From Kushneria phyllosphaerae (GTDB lineage: Bacteria; Pseudomonadota; Gammaproteobacteria; Pseudomonadales; Halomonadaceae), in assembly GCF_900312995.1 (NCBI RefSeq), contig NZ_ONZI01000001.1:806001-870000 (forward strand): 64,000 bases of DNA. Reading direction: 5' to 3'. Of this stretch, positions 46,266-55,965 are shown piece after piece. The notes below the pieces were generated by a model, which saw nothing but the letters and a program-made list of their open reading frames with translations, made no database searches and was not told the origin of the DNA. A program made the position numbers and the translations under genes. Each line of letters starts with the position of its first letter. Within the stretch, counting starts at the first letter, position 1.

Positions 46266-48263
46266 CTAGCCTCGCGCCTTCAGAATCTGTTCGGCCCGGG
46301 CGCGTACCTGCGGATAGGGATAGCCCTCCAGTGCCCCGAACGCGTTCAGCCCTCGCACCTTGAGTGGCGTAAACACCGGCATGGCCAGCGCGCAGAGAAA
46401 ATGCGCCAGCCGCTCCGGTGTGGGCAGACGTTGAAAGTGTGCCTGATGACGTTCGATAAAGGGCTCTGCCAGCTCATCGACATCGATGTCCTCAAGCCTT
46501 GTGGCCATCGGCGAGGCCGGCAGTCGGGCGACATGGCCGTCGCAGACCGAGCAGTGACCACACCGCTCGGGGGCGCGCGGGTCACCAAAGTGCAGCGCCA
46601 GACGCCGTGACAGGCAGGTATCGGTCTCAAACAGGGAGAGCATGCTGGATAATCGCTCGATATCGGCCTGCTCCCGATGGCAAAACCCCTCATGCAGCTC
46701 GCGCGCCATGGCCGGTGGGTCGATGTCGGGCTGGCAGACCTCGAAAACATCCGTCATGCGCTTGCCCTCCAGCACCACCCAGCCCTTGTCCTGGAAGTAC
46801 TCAAGCGCGGTGATCACCCGCGAGCGCGTGGCATCGATGCCGGCGGCCAGCCCGGCCTGGTGCAGGCGCTCGAAATCCACCGTGCCCCAGGTGCGAGCAA
46901 TGGGGATATTGTCGATCACCAGCCGGATGAAATCGGCGCGCTCGCCCTCAAACCTTGCGGCCAGTTCCGCCGGCGGCATCTCATAGCGCAGGCGATATTC
47001 GGCCAGGTAAGTAAAGCGCGGTGCGATCACGCCCTGCATTTCCAGGCGCACCAAAAGTGTTTTCAGCGGCAGTGCGCGGATATTGCTGTCGCGTGACAGC
47101 GTGTTCATCACCACCGGCCACTGGCGCTCCGGGGTTTGACCGGCGGCCTGAATCTCTTCCAGTACCCGCTGAATGCCTTCGCGCTCCGGCGTGTCGCCGT
47201 GGGTGAAGTTTTCAAGCACCCCCAGCCCGTCTCGTCCGGCCAGCATCAGGCAGGTCGAGGGCGCCCCGTCACGCCCGGCGCGGCCGATCTCCTGGCTGTA
47301 GTTCTCGATCGACTTGGGCAGGTCAAAATGCACCACGTTGCGAATGTCGCGCTTGTCGATGCCCATGCCAAAGGCAATGGTGGCCACGATCACCGGCACC
47401 TCACCGTGCATGAACTGCTGCTGGATCTCGTCTCGCATTTCGGCCGCCAACCCCGCGTGATAGGCGCGCGCGCGAATGCCTTGTGCCGACAGCGCTTTGG
47501 CCAGCGTCTCGGCGCCCTGCTGCAGGGTGACGTAGATGATGGTCGGCGCTTCCTGACCTGCCACCTGCTGCGGGGCCAGCCATGTGATCAGCGTCTCAAC
47601 GCGCCGGGACTGGGCCACCGGGCGTACCTGCAGGTTCAGATTGGGGCGATAAAAGCCGGTGGTGATCACATCGTCAGGGGCGATGGCAAAGCTTCGCTGC
47701 ATGTCCTCAATGACGCCGGGTGTGGCCGTGGCGGTCAACAGCAGTACCTGAGGGATGTTGAACTCGCGCTGGTACTCGGGCAGGCGCAGATAGTCCGGGC
47801 GAAAGTTATGACCCCATTCGGAGATGCAGTGGGCCTCGTCGATCACCATCAGTGAAATCGGCACCTGGTGGAGAAAGTGGCGAAAGCGCTCGTTGCGCAG
47901 CCGCTCGACCGACACCATCAAAATCTTCAGCTCTCCCTGGCGCGCGCGCGTCATCACCTCGCGCACGGCGTCGCGGTCCATGGTCGAGTCGATGCTTTCA
48001 GCGGCAATGCCGCGCGATTTCAAAAAGGCCAGCTGATCCTGCATCAGGGCCAGCAACGGCGAAATGACCAGGGTCAGATGAGGCAGATGCAGTGCCGGAA
48101 GTTGATAGCACAGCGACTTGCCAGCGCCGGTGGCGAAAATGGCCGCTGTGGACTGACCCGCCAGCACCCGCTTGATGACCGGGCCCTGACCGGCGCGAAA
48201 ATCTTGAAGGCCGAAAACCGTTTCAAGGGTATGGCGCGCAGCGTCGGTCACATCAGTGGGCAT
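46266..48263 (-). CDS. recQ: RecQ-family ATP-dependent DNA helicase
   Basis: A 665-residue superfamily 2 helicase. Walker A is ATGAGKS (Lys49), Walker B DEAH (142-145), followed by helicase motif III TATAT and QEIGRAGRDG in motif VI. A zinc-binding region with CLSRR...CGHCSVCDG lies near residue 560. The C-terminal part past the winged helix is short, with no clear HRDC domain. Involved in recombination and fork repair. First gene of a pair with the HDAC-like gene. Confidence 0.92.
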   Translation of the reverse strand: MPTDVTDAARHTLETVFGLQDFRAGQGPVIKRVLAGQSTAAIFATGAGKSLCYQLPALHLPHLTLVISPLLALMQDQLAFLKSRGIAAESIDSTMDRDAVREVMTRARQGELKILMVSVERLRNERFRHFLHQVPISLMVIDEAHCISEWGHNFRPDYLRLPEYQREFNIPQVLLLTATATPGVIEDMQRSFAIAPDDVITTGFYRPNLNLQVRPVAQSRRVETLITWLAPQQVAGQEAPTIIYVTLQQGAETLAKALSAQGIRARAYHAGLAAEMRDEIQQQFMHGEVPVIVATIAFGMGIDKRDIRNVVHFDLPKSIENYSQEIGRAGRDGAPSTCLMLAGRDGLGVLENFTHGDTPEREGIQRVLEEIQAAGQTPERQWPVVMNTLSRDSNIRALPLKTLLVRLEMQGVIAPRFTYLAEYRLRYEMPPAELAARFEGERADFIRLVIDNIPIARTWGTVDFERLHQAGLAAGIDATRSRVITALEYFQDKGWVVLEGKRMTDVFEVCQPDIDPPAMARELHEGFCHREQADIERLSSMLSLFETDTCLSRRLALHFGDPRAPERCGHCSVCDGHVARLPASPMATRLEDIDVDELAEPFIERHQAHFQRLPTPERLAHFLCALAMPVFTPLKVRGLNAFGALEGYPYPQVRARAEQILKARG

Positions 48264-48299
48264 GCAGGGCTCCGGTCATCACAGGAAAAGAGCGACAGA

Positions 48300-50060
48300 C
48301 TAACGCCCGGGGCGCGGACTGTCAGGGTTTGCGTGAGGATCCTCTCCGGCCCAGGGGGCCTGATCATCACGGGCCGTGGTCTGCACGGGTCTCAGGGTCG
48401 CGCCTTCCCCTTCATATCGGGCCGTACGGTAGCTGACACCGTGGCGAGTGCGCGGCGGCTCGGTGCCGATGTGCATGGCGGCCACCCGTTCGATGATCGC
48501 TCGGTCGGCCAGCGTCTGGCGGTCCTGCATGCGCAGGTGCTGCAGCCAGTTGGGTACCAGAAAGACTTCCTGCCACAGGTCACGCGTTTCGATGTCGCGA
48601 TACAGCGACCAGCGCTTGGCCCCGTTGCGCAGTCTGAGCCGGCGCAGCGGGCGTACCGCGCGGGCAAAGTCGCGAACCTGATCGGCCTCGATGCGATACT
48701 CGATAGTGACCATCACCGAGCCGCGGGCCGGGTCAAAGTCGAAATCCGGCGCCTCGATTCGGGCCTCCGGCGCGCCCATGAGGCTGTCGCTGTCCAGCGC
48801 CGGCAGGCGCGAGGGCCAGAACATCAGTGCCGAGACCATGAGCAGGGCCCCGGCCATCAAAAGCGCCGTCTGCGTGCCCAGACTTTCGGCCATGTGGCCC
48901 CAGAGAAATGAGCCCATCGTCAATCCGGCGTAGAGCGCCGTTTGATAGAGCGCTAGCGCTCGGGCCTTGACCCAGTCCGGTACCAGAATCTGCACGGATG
49001 AGTTATAGGAGGCCACCGCCGCAATCCAGCAGCTGCCGCCGATGATCAGGGCCGGAAACATGGCCCAGAGGGTATTGGCAGCCCCCAGTACCAGCATCAC
49101 GCCGCCCAGGGTCATGGCCGCGACGCTGATCAACCGGCTGCTGCCCAGTCGTCGGCGGGCTCGATTGACCAGTGTGCTGGCGGCAATTGCCCCGACGCCC
49201 AGTCCGCCCAGCATGTAGCCGTAGAGCGAGGCGTTGCCGCCGGGATGGTCATGGGCCAGCAGGGGCAGCAGGGCCCAGATGGCACTGGCCGAGATGCCAA
49301 AGATGAACGAGCGCAACATGATCAGCCGCGTCACGCTGGAATACTGGGTGAAGTGAATGGCGGCCTTGATGCCTTCCCATAGCCGCTCGGGCGGCAGATG
49401 CTTTTCGGGCACCGCGCGCCGCCAGCGCCACAGCGCCCAGATCAGGGTGCAAAAGCACAGGACATTGAGCAGAAATATCCATGCAGGCCCCAGCGCTGCC
49501 AGCAGCATGCCGCCGATGGCAGGCCCGATGGCGCGGGCAGCGTTGTAGTTGACGCTGTTGAGCAGCACGGCGCTACTGACCAGATTGCGCGGCACCTGTT
49601 CGTTGACGGCCGCCTGCCAGGCCGGGGTGGTAATGGCACCACCCACGGACACACACAAAATCGAGGCTATCAGAAGCGTCGGCGTCAGCATCCCCATAAA
49701 GGCGATGACGGTGATGAAGACCCCGCCCAGCACCTCGATAAAAAGCCCGAACAGCATCACCCTGCGCCGATCATAGTTGTCGGCAATCACGCCGGTCACG
49801 ATCGACATCAATACCAGCGGTGCCGCGGCGGCCACCTGAATCATGGCCACCATGACGGGGCTGGCCTGCGCCGAGGTCACCACCCAGGCGGCGGCCACTG
49901 ACTGCGCCCAGACCCCAAGATTGGCAAAGAGATTGGCCATCCAGATGATGCGAAAGGCAGGAATCGACAGCGGCGCCCAGGTGCTGACATTTTCCGGGCG
50001 CGGCGGAACGGCGGTTTTCTCGAGCGTCAGATCACTCTGGCGGGATACGGGTTGCAGCAT
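48300..50060 (-). CDS. MFS transporter of the MFS_3 (EntS-like) group with C-terminal soluble domain
   Basis: A 586-residue protein: a 12-helix major facilitator (about residues 30-425) with the loop motif DNYDRRRVM, followed by about 150 soluble residues containing a ferredoxin-like stretch (VMVTIEYRIEADQVRDFARAVRPLRR...). This two-part layout occurs in MFS_3 exporters. The substrate is unknown; relatives export siderophores or drugs. Transcribed alone, ending 36 bp from recQ. Confidence 0.85.
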   Translation of the reverse strand: MLQPVSRQSDLTLEKTAVPPRPENVSTWAPLSIPAFRIIWMANLFANLGVWAQSVAAAWVVTSAQASPVMVAMIQVAAAAPLVLMSIVTGVIADNYDRRRVMLFGLFIEVLGGVFITVIAFMGMLTPTLLIASILCVSVGGAITTPAWQAAVNEQVPRNLVSSAVLLNSVNYNAARAIGPAIGGMLLAALGPAWIFLLNVLCFCTLIWALWRWRRAVPEKHLPPERLWEGIKAAIHFTQYSSVTRLIMLRSFIFGISASAIWALLPLLAHDHPGGNASLYGYMLGGLGVGAIAASTLVNRARRRLGSSRLISVAAMTLGGVMLVLGAANTLWAMFPALIIGGSCWIAAVASYNSSVQILVPDWVKARALALYQTALYAGLTMGSFLWGHMAESLGTQTALLMAGALLMVSALMFWPSRLPALDSDSLMGAPEARIEAPDFDFDPARGSVMVTIEYRIEADQVRDFARAVRPLRRLRLRNGAKRWSLYRDIETRDLWQEVFLVPNWLQHLRMQDRQTLADRAIIERVAAMHIGTEPPRTRHGVSYRTARYEGEGATLRPVQTTARDDQAPWAGEDPHANPDSPRPGR

Positions 50061-50286
50061 GAGGCACTCTTCAGGTCAGTAGCATCCGATCAAATCGATA
50101 ACGTCTAAAAGCGGGCCGTGCAGGGCACCATGTTACGCCGTTTCATGGCCTCCGGCAGGCCGGGTCATGGCTTTTTTCGGCAATTTGCCCTGCATCAAAA
50201 CCGCCAGTGCACCCCCTGCTAAAGTCGTAGGCAATAGATCGCCAACGGCGGCTGCCCGTGAGCGCCACCCTCCTGCGGAGAGTTTC

Positions 50287-51297
50287 ATGAAAGTCACCCT
50301 CTATAGTGCCCAGCCCTATGATGAACGTTTCTTTGAAGAGGCCCGGCTCGAGGGCTTTGCCAATGACTCGTTCGAGCTGGTGTATCAAAAAACCACGCTG
50401 ACCCATCAAACCACGGCGCTGGCCGAGGGCAGTGACGCCGTGTGCGTGTTCGTCAATGACGTGCTGGACAAGACCGTGCTCGAGGCGCTGGCCAACATGG
50501 GCGTCAGGGCGATCGTGCTGCGCTGTGCCGGGTTCAACAACATCGATCTGGACGCCGCCGAGCGGCTCGGGTTTTTCGTCGCCAGGGTGCCGGCCTATTC
50601 GCCCGAGGCCGTCGCCGAGCATGCGCTGGCACTGGCCATGACGCTCAATCGCCATACCCATCGCGCCTTCAACCGCGTGCGGGAGGGCAACTTTGCCCTC
50701 GATGGCCTGCTGGGCATGACGATGAACGGCAAGACAGTCGGCATTGTAGGTACCGGTCGGATTGGCCTGGCCACGGCGCGCATCTTTAAAGGGCTGGGGT
50801 GTCGGGTACTGGGCAGTGATCCGTTTCCCGCGCCGGCCTTCGCCGACATCGGAGAGGTCGTGGATGTGGACACGCTGCTGGCCCGCGCCGACATCGTGTC
50901 ACTGCACTGCCCGCTGACGGACGCCACCCATCACCTGATCAATGAGGCGTCCCTTGCGCGCATGAAACCCGGCGCCATGCTGATCAACACCTCCCGCGGG
51001 GCACTGATTGATACCTGCGCCGTGATCGAGGCGCTCAAGTTGCGCCAGCTCGGGGCGCTGGCCATCGATGTCTACGAGCAGGAAAGCGGGCTGTTCTTTC
51101 AGGACCGATCTTCCGAAATCATCGACGACGATGTGTTCTCGCGGCTCATGACCTTTCCCAACGTGCTGGTGACCGGCCACCAGGGCTTTTTTACGGTCGA
51201 GGCCCTGCGCGAGATCGCTCAGGTCACCTTTCAGAACCTGCTCTGTCTGACGCGTGGCGGCCACTGTGACAATGCCCTGATGCAGGCCTCGTACTGA
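50287..51297 (+). CDS. ldhA: D-lactate dehydrogenase (LdhA type)
   Basis: A 336-residue NAD-dependent 2-hydroxyacid dehydrogenase. The Rossmann motif is GTGRIG (155-160), and the catalytic Arg237, Glu266 and His298 stand at the same spacing as in E. coli LdhA. The start MKVTLYSAQPYDERFF is typical, and the Shine-Dalgarno is CGGAGAG. It precedes the lactate permease by 26 bp, which supports lactate as substrate. The direction in vivo (pyruvate reduction or lactate oxidation) is not shown by sequence. Confidence 0.92.
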   Translation: MKVTLYSAQPYDERFFEEARLEGFANDSFELVYQKTTLTHQTTALAEGSDAVCVFVNDVLDKTVLEALANMGVRAIVLRCAGFNNIDLDAAERLGFFVARVPAYSPEAVAEHALALAMTLNRHTHRAFNRVREGNFALDGLLGMTMNGKTVGIVGTGRIGLATARIFKGLGCRVLGSDPFPAPAFADIGEVVDVDTLLARADIVSLHCPLTDATHHLINEASLARMKPGAMLINTSRGALIDTCAVIEALKLRQLGALAIDVYEQESGLFFQDRSSEIIDDDVFSRLMTFPNVLVTGHQGFFTVEALREIAQVTFQNLLCLTRGGHCDNALMQASY

Positions 51298-51323
51298 TCA
51301 CTGATCCCAGGGAGGGTCTGCTC

Positions 51324-52943
51324 ATGTGGCAACAGCTCTACGATCCGCTCAACCAGCCGATATGGTCGGCGCTGGCCGCGGCCATTCCCATGGTATTCTT
51401 TTTGCTGGCGCTGACCGTGCTCCGGCTCAAGGCCCTGACGGCGGCGGCCATCACCCTGGGCCTGTCGCTGGTCATGGCGCTATGGCTATTTCACATGCCC
51501 CTGTCAAAGGCGGTGATGGCGGCCCTTTATGGCGTGGCCAACGGGCTCTGGCCGATCGGTTATATCGTGTTGATGGCCGTGTGGCTGTACCGGGTGGCCG
51601 TCAAAAGCGGCAAGTTCGAGATCATCCGCGGCAGCATCGCGACTGTCTCGGAGGATCAGCGCATTCAGGTTCTGCTGATCGCCTTCTGCTTTGGGGCCTT
51701 TCTTGAAGGGGTGGCGGGCTTTGGCGTGCCGATCGCCATTTGTGCCGCGCTGCTGGTAGAGCTGGGGTTCAAGCCGATTCGGGCGGCCATGCTGTGTCTG
51801 GTCGCCAATGCTGCGGCCGGCGCCTATGGCGCCATCGGGATTCCCATCATTGTTGGCGCGCAGCAGGGCGGCGTGACCACAAGCGCGCTGGCGCCAATGC
51901 TGATGGCCATTTTGCAGCTTTCCACGCTGTTTATTCCGGCCCTTCTGGTGATGATCCTGGATGGCTGGCGCGGTTTGAGACAGACCTGGCCTGTGGTCGT
52001 GCTGATCGGCGTGCTGTTTTCGGGCAGTCAGGCACTGGTGCTGTGGCTGCTGGGCCCTGAGCTGGTTGATGTCGTGCCGCCGCTGCTTTCCATGGGTGCA
52101 CTGGCACTGTTCATGCGCGTGTGGCGGCCAGAGCGTGTGTATCGGGAACCCGATGCGCCGGCGGTCAGCGCCAAACGCTGGCCACTGAAGGCTGTACTGC
52201 TGGCCTGGTCACCGTTTTACATTCTTACCGTGATCATCATGGTCTGGAGTCTGCCGGCCATTCGGGCCGTGTTGGCGACCGGTGGGGCGCTTGCGGCCAC
52301 TGTACTGCAACTGCCGATTCCGGGACTTCACCTGCAGGTGCAGGAACTGCCGCCCATTGCCATGGCCCCTCATGCCTTGCCGGCGCTATGGAAGATAGAG
52401 CTGGTGGGGGCAGCAGGCACGGCCATTTTACTGTCTGTCATCGTGACCACGCTCACCTCTAAAACCCTGTCACTGCGACAGAGCGCCGGTCAGCTGATGG
52501 TCGCGGTGCGTGACCTGTGGCGGCCGCTGGCCACGATATGTCTGGTGATGGCGGTGGCCTATGTGGCCAACTTCTCGGGCACATCTTCAACGCTTGGGCT
52601 GGCGCTGGCCGAGACTGGTCGGGCCTTTCCGCTGATCTCCCCGGTCATCGGCTGGCTAGGCGTGTTCATCACCGGCTCGGTCGTCAACAACAATGTCCTG
52701 TTTGCCCATCTGCAGGCCGTCACGGCCGGTCAGATCGGCACCAGTCAGGCCCTTCTGGTCGCGGCCAATACCATTGGCGGCGTCATGGCCAAGGTAGTGT
52801 CACCTCAGTCGATTGCCATCGCAGCGGGGGCGGTGGGGCTGGTCGGTCAGGAGTCTGCCATCATGCGCGCGACACTGCGCTTTAGCCTGGCGCTGCTGGT
52901 CTATGCCTGCCTCTGGACCTTCGGGCTCTCCCTGCTGGTGTAG
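51324..52943 (+). CDS. lldP: Lactate permease
   Basis: A 539-residue inner-membrane protein of the LctP family with about 13 helices. Diagnostic segments are FCFGAFLEGVAGFGVPIAICAALL, ANAAAGAYGAIGIPIIVGAQQGG and FITGSVVNNNVLFAHLQ. It imports or exchanges lactate with protons. It is coupled to ldhA and starts after GGGAGGG. Confidence 0.93.
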   Translation: MWQQLYDPLNQPIWSALAAAIPMVFFLLALTVLRLKALTAAAITLGLSLVMALWLFHMPLSKAVMAALYGVANGLWPIGYIVLMAVWLYRVAVKSGKFEIIRGSIATVSEDQRIQVLLIAFCFGAFLEGVAGFGVPIAICAALLVELGFKPIRAAMLCLVANAAAGAYGAIGIPIIVGAQQGGVTTSALAPMLMAILQLSTLFIPALLVMILDGWRGLRQTWPVVVLIGVLFSGSQALVLWLLGPELVDVVPPLLSMGALALFMRVWRPERVYREPDAPAVSAKRWPLKAVLLAWSPFYILTVIIMVWSLPAIRAVLATGGALAATVLQLPIPGLHLQVQELPPIAMAPHALPALWKIELVGAAGTAILLSVIVTTLTSKTLSLRQSAGQLMVAVRDLWRPLATICLVMAVAYVANFSGTSSTLGLALAETGRAFPLISPVIGWLGVFITGSVVNNNVLFAHLQAVTAGQIGTSQALLVAANTIGGVMAKVVSPQSIAIAAGAVGLVGQESAIMRATLRFSLALLVYACLWTFGLSLLV

Positions 52944-52953
52944 CATTGCTTAC

Positions 52954-54156
52954 TCAGTCCTCGCGGCGCTGACGCCGGATCAAAAGCCCCATGGCAATCA
53001 GCGCCAGTGCCGCGACAATCACGGAAAAGGCAATGCCGGCAGCCACCAGGCTGGTCAATGCTGCCGTGACGCCCAGCCCGACGACGGGCAGCGAGATCGC
53101 CACGTAGATCACCACGAAGTAGGTCGAGGTCACCTCGCTCTTGCGATCCTTTGGCGAGGCACCGACCACCTCACCCAGCCCCGAGCGCAGAGTGATGCCC
53201 TGACCGGCCCCTGATATCGCCGCTCCGGCGAGCATCAGCCACAGTGAGGCCACGCCAATTGCCCCGCCCACCACCAGTACACCCACCGCCAGGATCAGAC
53301 AGCCGACGATCAGACGCTTGCGCTCCGGAATAAAGCGCATACCCGCCTGCCCCAGTGCAGAGGCGATGAAAAGGGTGATGACCACCACGCCAATCATGGC
53401 CAGGTTGTCGATGCCGAGTGTTTTTTGCACAAAGGAGGGCGCCGCCGCGGTGAAAAGCCCCAACACGGCAGTGCCGGCAAAGCCTGCAATGCCGGCAGGG
53501 ACGAAAACGCCGCGCACTTCATCCGGGATGCCCAGCCGCTGAATTCGAAGGCGTACGCGTTCTGGGCGCTCGACCGTCTCCGGCGCCCACCATACGCCCA
53601 TCATGGCCAGCGCACAGAGCACGATGTGCAGTGCGTAGGGCAGATGCAAAGGCCAGGCCACGTACTGTGCCAGTACGCCCGCGACCAGTGGCCCAAGGCC
53701 CAGCCCCATGACATTGGTGGCTGTGGCGGTCAGCGTTGCACCCTTTTGCCACTCGGGCGGCGCCTGTTCGATCACGGCGACCGTCGCCGTGCCGGTAAAG
53801 ATCCCTGCGGACATGCCCGACAGAAGTCGCCCGATCAACAGCGGCACCAGCTCGGGGCTTGAAAGAAAGACCACGTCACTGACCACTGCCAGCGCCAGGC
53901 CTGCGATCAACAGTCGTCGTCGTCCCAGCTGATCCGACCAGCTGCCAAAACCGATCAGGGCGGTAATCACCCCTACGGCGTAGGCGGCAAAGATGACCGT
54001 GATGATGATCTGGGAATAATCCATTCGTTGCTGATAGATCGGATAGAGCGGGGTCGGCAATGTGGTGCCCAGCATGGCCATCAAAAAGGCGAAGGTGACC
54101 AGCAGAAATGAAACGCGCCCCGGTGAGCGCTGTGTCGATGTGGCAGATCTGGACAT
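52954..54156 (-). CDS. Major facilitator superfamily transporter
   Basis: A 400-residue, 12-helix MFS protein. The conserved loop 2-3 motif is GSWSDQLGRRRLL, and the fourth helix region LIGRLLSGMSAGIFTGTATVA resembles drug efflux members. The substrate is unknown. A good Shine-Dalgarno (AGGGAG) precedes the ATG. Its end faces lldP with 10 bp between the stops and no terminator visible. Confidence 0.88.
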   Translation of the reverse strand: MSRSATSTQRSPGRVSFLLVTFAFLMAMLGTTLPTPLYPIYQQRMDYSQIIITVIFAAYAVGVITALIGFGSWSDQLGRRRLLIAGLALAVVSDVVFLSSPELVPLLIGRLLSGMSAGIFTGTATVAVIEQAPPEWQKGATLTATATNVMGLGLGPLVAGVLAQYVAWPLHLPYALHIVLCALAMMGVWWAPETVERPERVRLRIQRLGIPDEVRGVFVPAGIAGFAGTAVLGLFTAAAPSFVQKTLGIDNLAMIGVVVITLFIASALGQAGMRFIPERKRLIVGCLILAVGVLVVGGAIGVASLWLMLAGAAISGAGQGITLRSGLGEVVGASPKDRKSEVTSTYFVVIYVAISLPVVGLGVTAALTSLVAAGIAFSVIVAALALIAMGLLIRRQRRED

Positions 54157-54223
54157 GAAGGGACTCCCTGTTGTGCTGGAAGCCTGGTACAGATCGAGAA
54201 GAAGATCGCCTTCAGGTCAGGAT

Positions 54224-54248
54224 AAAAAACGACGCCCGAAGGCGTCGT
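54224..54248 (-). terminator. Terminator of the small lipoprotein gene
   Basis: Minus-strand stem ACGACGCC / GGCGTCGT with a TTCG tetraloop, followed by TTTTTT. It begins 3 bp past the lipoprotein stop. Confidence 0.9.
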
Positions 54249-54251
54249 GTG

Positions 54252-54428
54252 TCAGCAGTTGCCCTTTTTGGCCTGACCGGGCGGGCAGAAGTTGCCATTG
54301 CCGTGGCCATGATGACCATCACCGATGATCACGGCCGGCTCCGGGTTGATGCGTGCCGGCTGATAGCTGCAGGCCGCCAGAGTGACCATCAAAAGCGCCG
54401 TGCAAAGCGTACGAAACAGAGAAGGCAT
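54252..54428 (-). CDS. Small His/Gly-rich lipoprotein
   Basis: A 58-residue lipoprotein: signal MPSLFRTLCTALLMVTLAAC with lipobox LAAC (Cys20), then SYQPARINPEPAVIIGDGHH, a His/Gly stretch (GHHGHGNGNF) and two more cysteines in the last 20 residues (CPPGQAKKGNC). The His/Cys content hints at metal binding, which is inference only. The start at 54428 fits the signal peptide and has AGGA upstream. Followed by a strong terminator, so it is expressed as a real gene. Confidence 0.75.
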   Translation of the reverse strand: MPSLFRTLCTALLMVTLAACSYQPARINPEPAVIIGDGHHGHGNGNFCPPGQAKKGNC

Positions 54429-54506
54429 GTCGATATTTTCCTGACCGATGACGGCTGACATGATGACCTGACGTCATGGGTTTCAAACGCATGAACAGTT
54501 TGAGCA

Positions 54507-55910
54507 TTACCCGTTATTTCCGGTCGTTGTAGCGCCTGACAGATGTGCCGGGCGCTTCATGAGGCTGATGGCAATCATTGTCAGCGTTGCGAGTGGCATG
54601 GCCACCAGCACGCTGTTCCAGCCCATTGGCTTACCCAGAACAATTTCCCAGACAAGCGTGACAAGGCCGCCAACGACCATGGCTGCGACGGCACCTGCTG
54701 GTGTGGCGCGAGGCCAGAGCAGTGCGGCCAGAAAGACCGGTGTGATGGCGGCGCCGTACATGCCGTAGGAGTACATCTGCATGGCCAGCACGCTGGGAAA
54801 GAAAGCCCCCAGCACCCAGGCCAGTACGCCCAGGCCAACCACGGTCAGGCGATTGGCCAGCAATGCCCGGTGCGGCGCGATACGTATCTTGAAAAGCCCG
54901 CCCAGGATGTCCTGAGTGAGACTCGCCGAGGCCGATAACAGATAAGAGTTACCTGTGGTCAGAAGCAGTGCCACGATCGAGGCCAGCAAAAAGCCGCCAA
55001 TCACGGTGGGCAGACCCTGCTGGGCCAGTGTCATCATGGCTGTGGACGGCGTGATCTCGGGGTAGAGCACGCGTGTGGCGCATACCAGCAGTACGATCAG
55101 GGAGGTGCAGGCAATGGAGGCGATCACCAGCCCCATGGCGGCCTTGCGTGCGGTGGCTGGATCACGTGCGGCAGCAAAGCGCTGAAAAAGATTCTGATCG
55201 CCCAGAATCAGCAGGAACAGTGGCAGAAAATAACCCATTGCTTGCCAGGGGGAGAGACCACCAAGCAGCGACTGTTGCACCTGCGGCAGAGCCTTATAAA
55301 GCCCGTCGAGACCGCCAAGCGGTGCGAGCACAAGCGGCACGGCCATCAGCATGCTGATGAAAATGATCACGGCGCTCATGTAGTCGGTGTAGGCCACCGA
55401 GATCAGACCGCCCATGGTGGCAAGACCGATCATGACGGCCGCCGAAATAAGCACGCCCTGCCAGACCGGCAGCCCGAAGGCGAGATTGAGCGCCTGTCCC
55501 GCACCAGTAAACTGATAGGACACGATGCCCACGTAGGCGAGCAGGATGATCAGTGAGGCCAGTGTGCGCGCCGTTGGCCCAAATCGTGCCTCGATCAGCC
55601 CGGGGATTGTGGTGGCCTCGCTACGCCGCATTTTCGAGGCCAGCAGAAAGTAGATCAACAGCGCTGCGACCGGAATGCCGGCGAAAAAGAAGATGGCAGC
55701 GCCCGGTCCATATTGAAAGACAAAGCTGGCACCGCCCACGATCGACCCGGAGCCCACAAAAGTGGCCAGCAGCGTTGCCGTGAGCACCATGGTAGACAGT
55801 GAGCGACCAGCGACAATGAAATCGCTGTCATCGTGTACCTTGCGTCGCGAAAAATAGAAGCCGATCACCAGCATCAGCGCGATATAGCCCATGACGTACA
55901 GTGCGTGCAT
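54507..55910 (-). CDS. Sodium/solute symporter (SSS family)
   Basis: A 467-residue protein with about 13 membrane helices of the LeuT-fold SSS family (relatives: PutP, PanF). Typical parts are DFIVAGRSLSTMVLTATLLATFVGSGSIVG near the start and YTDYMSAVIIFI in the core. It would import an organic solute with Na+. It lies 94 bp behind the amidohydrolase gene, suggesting uptake of its substrate. Shine-Dalgarno GGGAGGA precedes the ATG. Confidence 0.9.
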   Translation of the reverse strand: MHALYVMGYIALMLVIGFYFSRRKVHDDSDFIVAGRSLSTMVLTATLLATFVGSGSIVGGASFVFQYGPGAAIFFFAGIPVAALLIYFLLASKMRRSEATTIPGLIEARFGPTARTLASLIILLAYVGIVSYQFTGAGQALNLAFGLPVWQGVLISAAVMIGLATMGGLISVAYTDYMSAVIIFISMLMAVPLVLAPLGGLDGLYKALPQVQQSLLGGLSPWQAMGYFLPLFLLILGDQNLFQRFAAARDPATARKAAMGLVIASIACTSLIVLLVCATRVLYPEITPSTAMMTLAQQGLPTVIGGFLLASIVALLLTTGNSYLLSASASLTQDILGGLFKIRIAPHRALLANRLTVVGLGVLAWVLGAFFPSVLAMQMYSYGMYGAAITPVFLAALLWPRATPAGAVAAMVVGGLVTLVWEIVLGKPMGWNSVLVAMPLATLTMIAISLMKRPAHLSGATTTGNNG

Positions 55911-55965
55911 GGCCTGTCCTCCCTTTGTGGTTGTTATCAGGCGGTCATGTCGTTTATTGGCAAGG

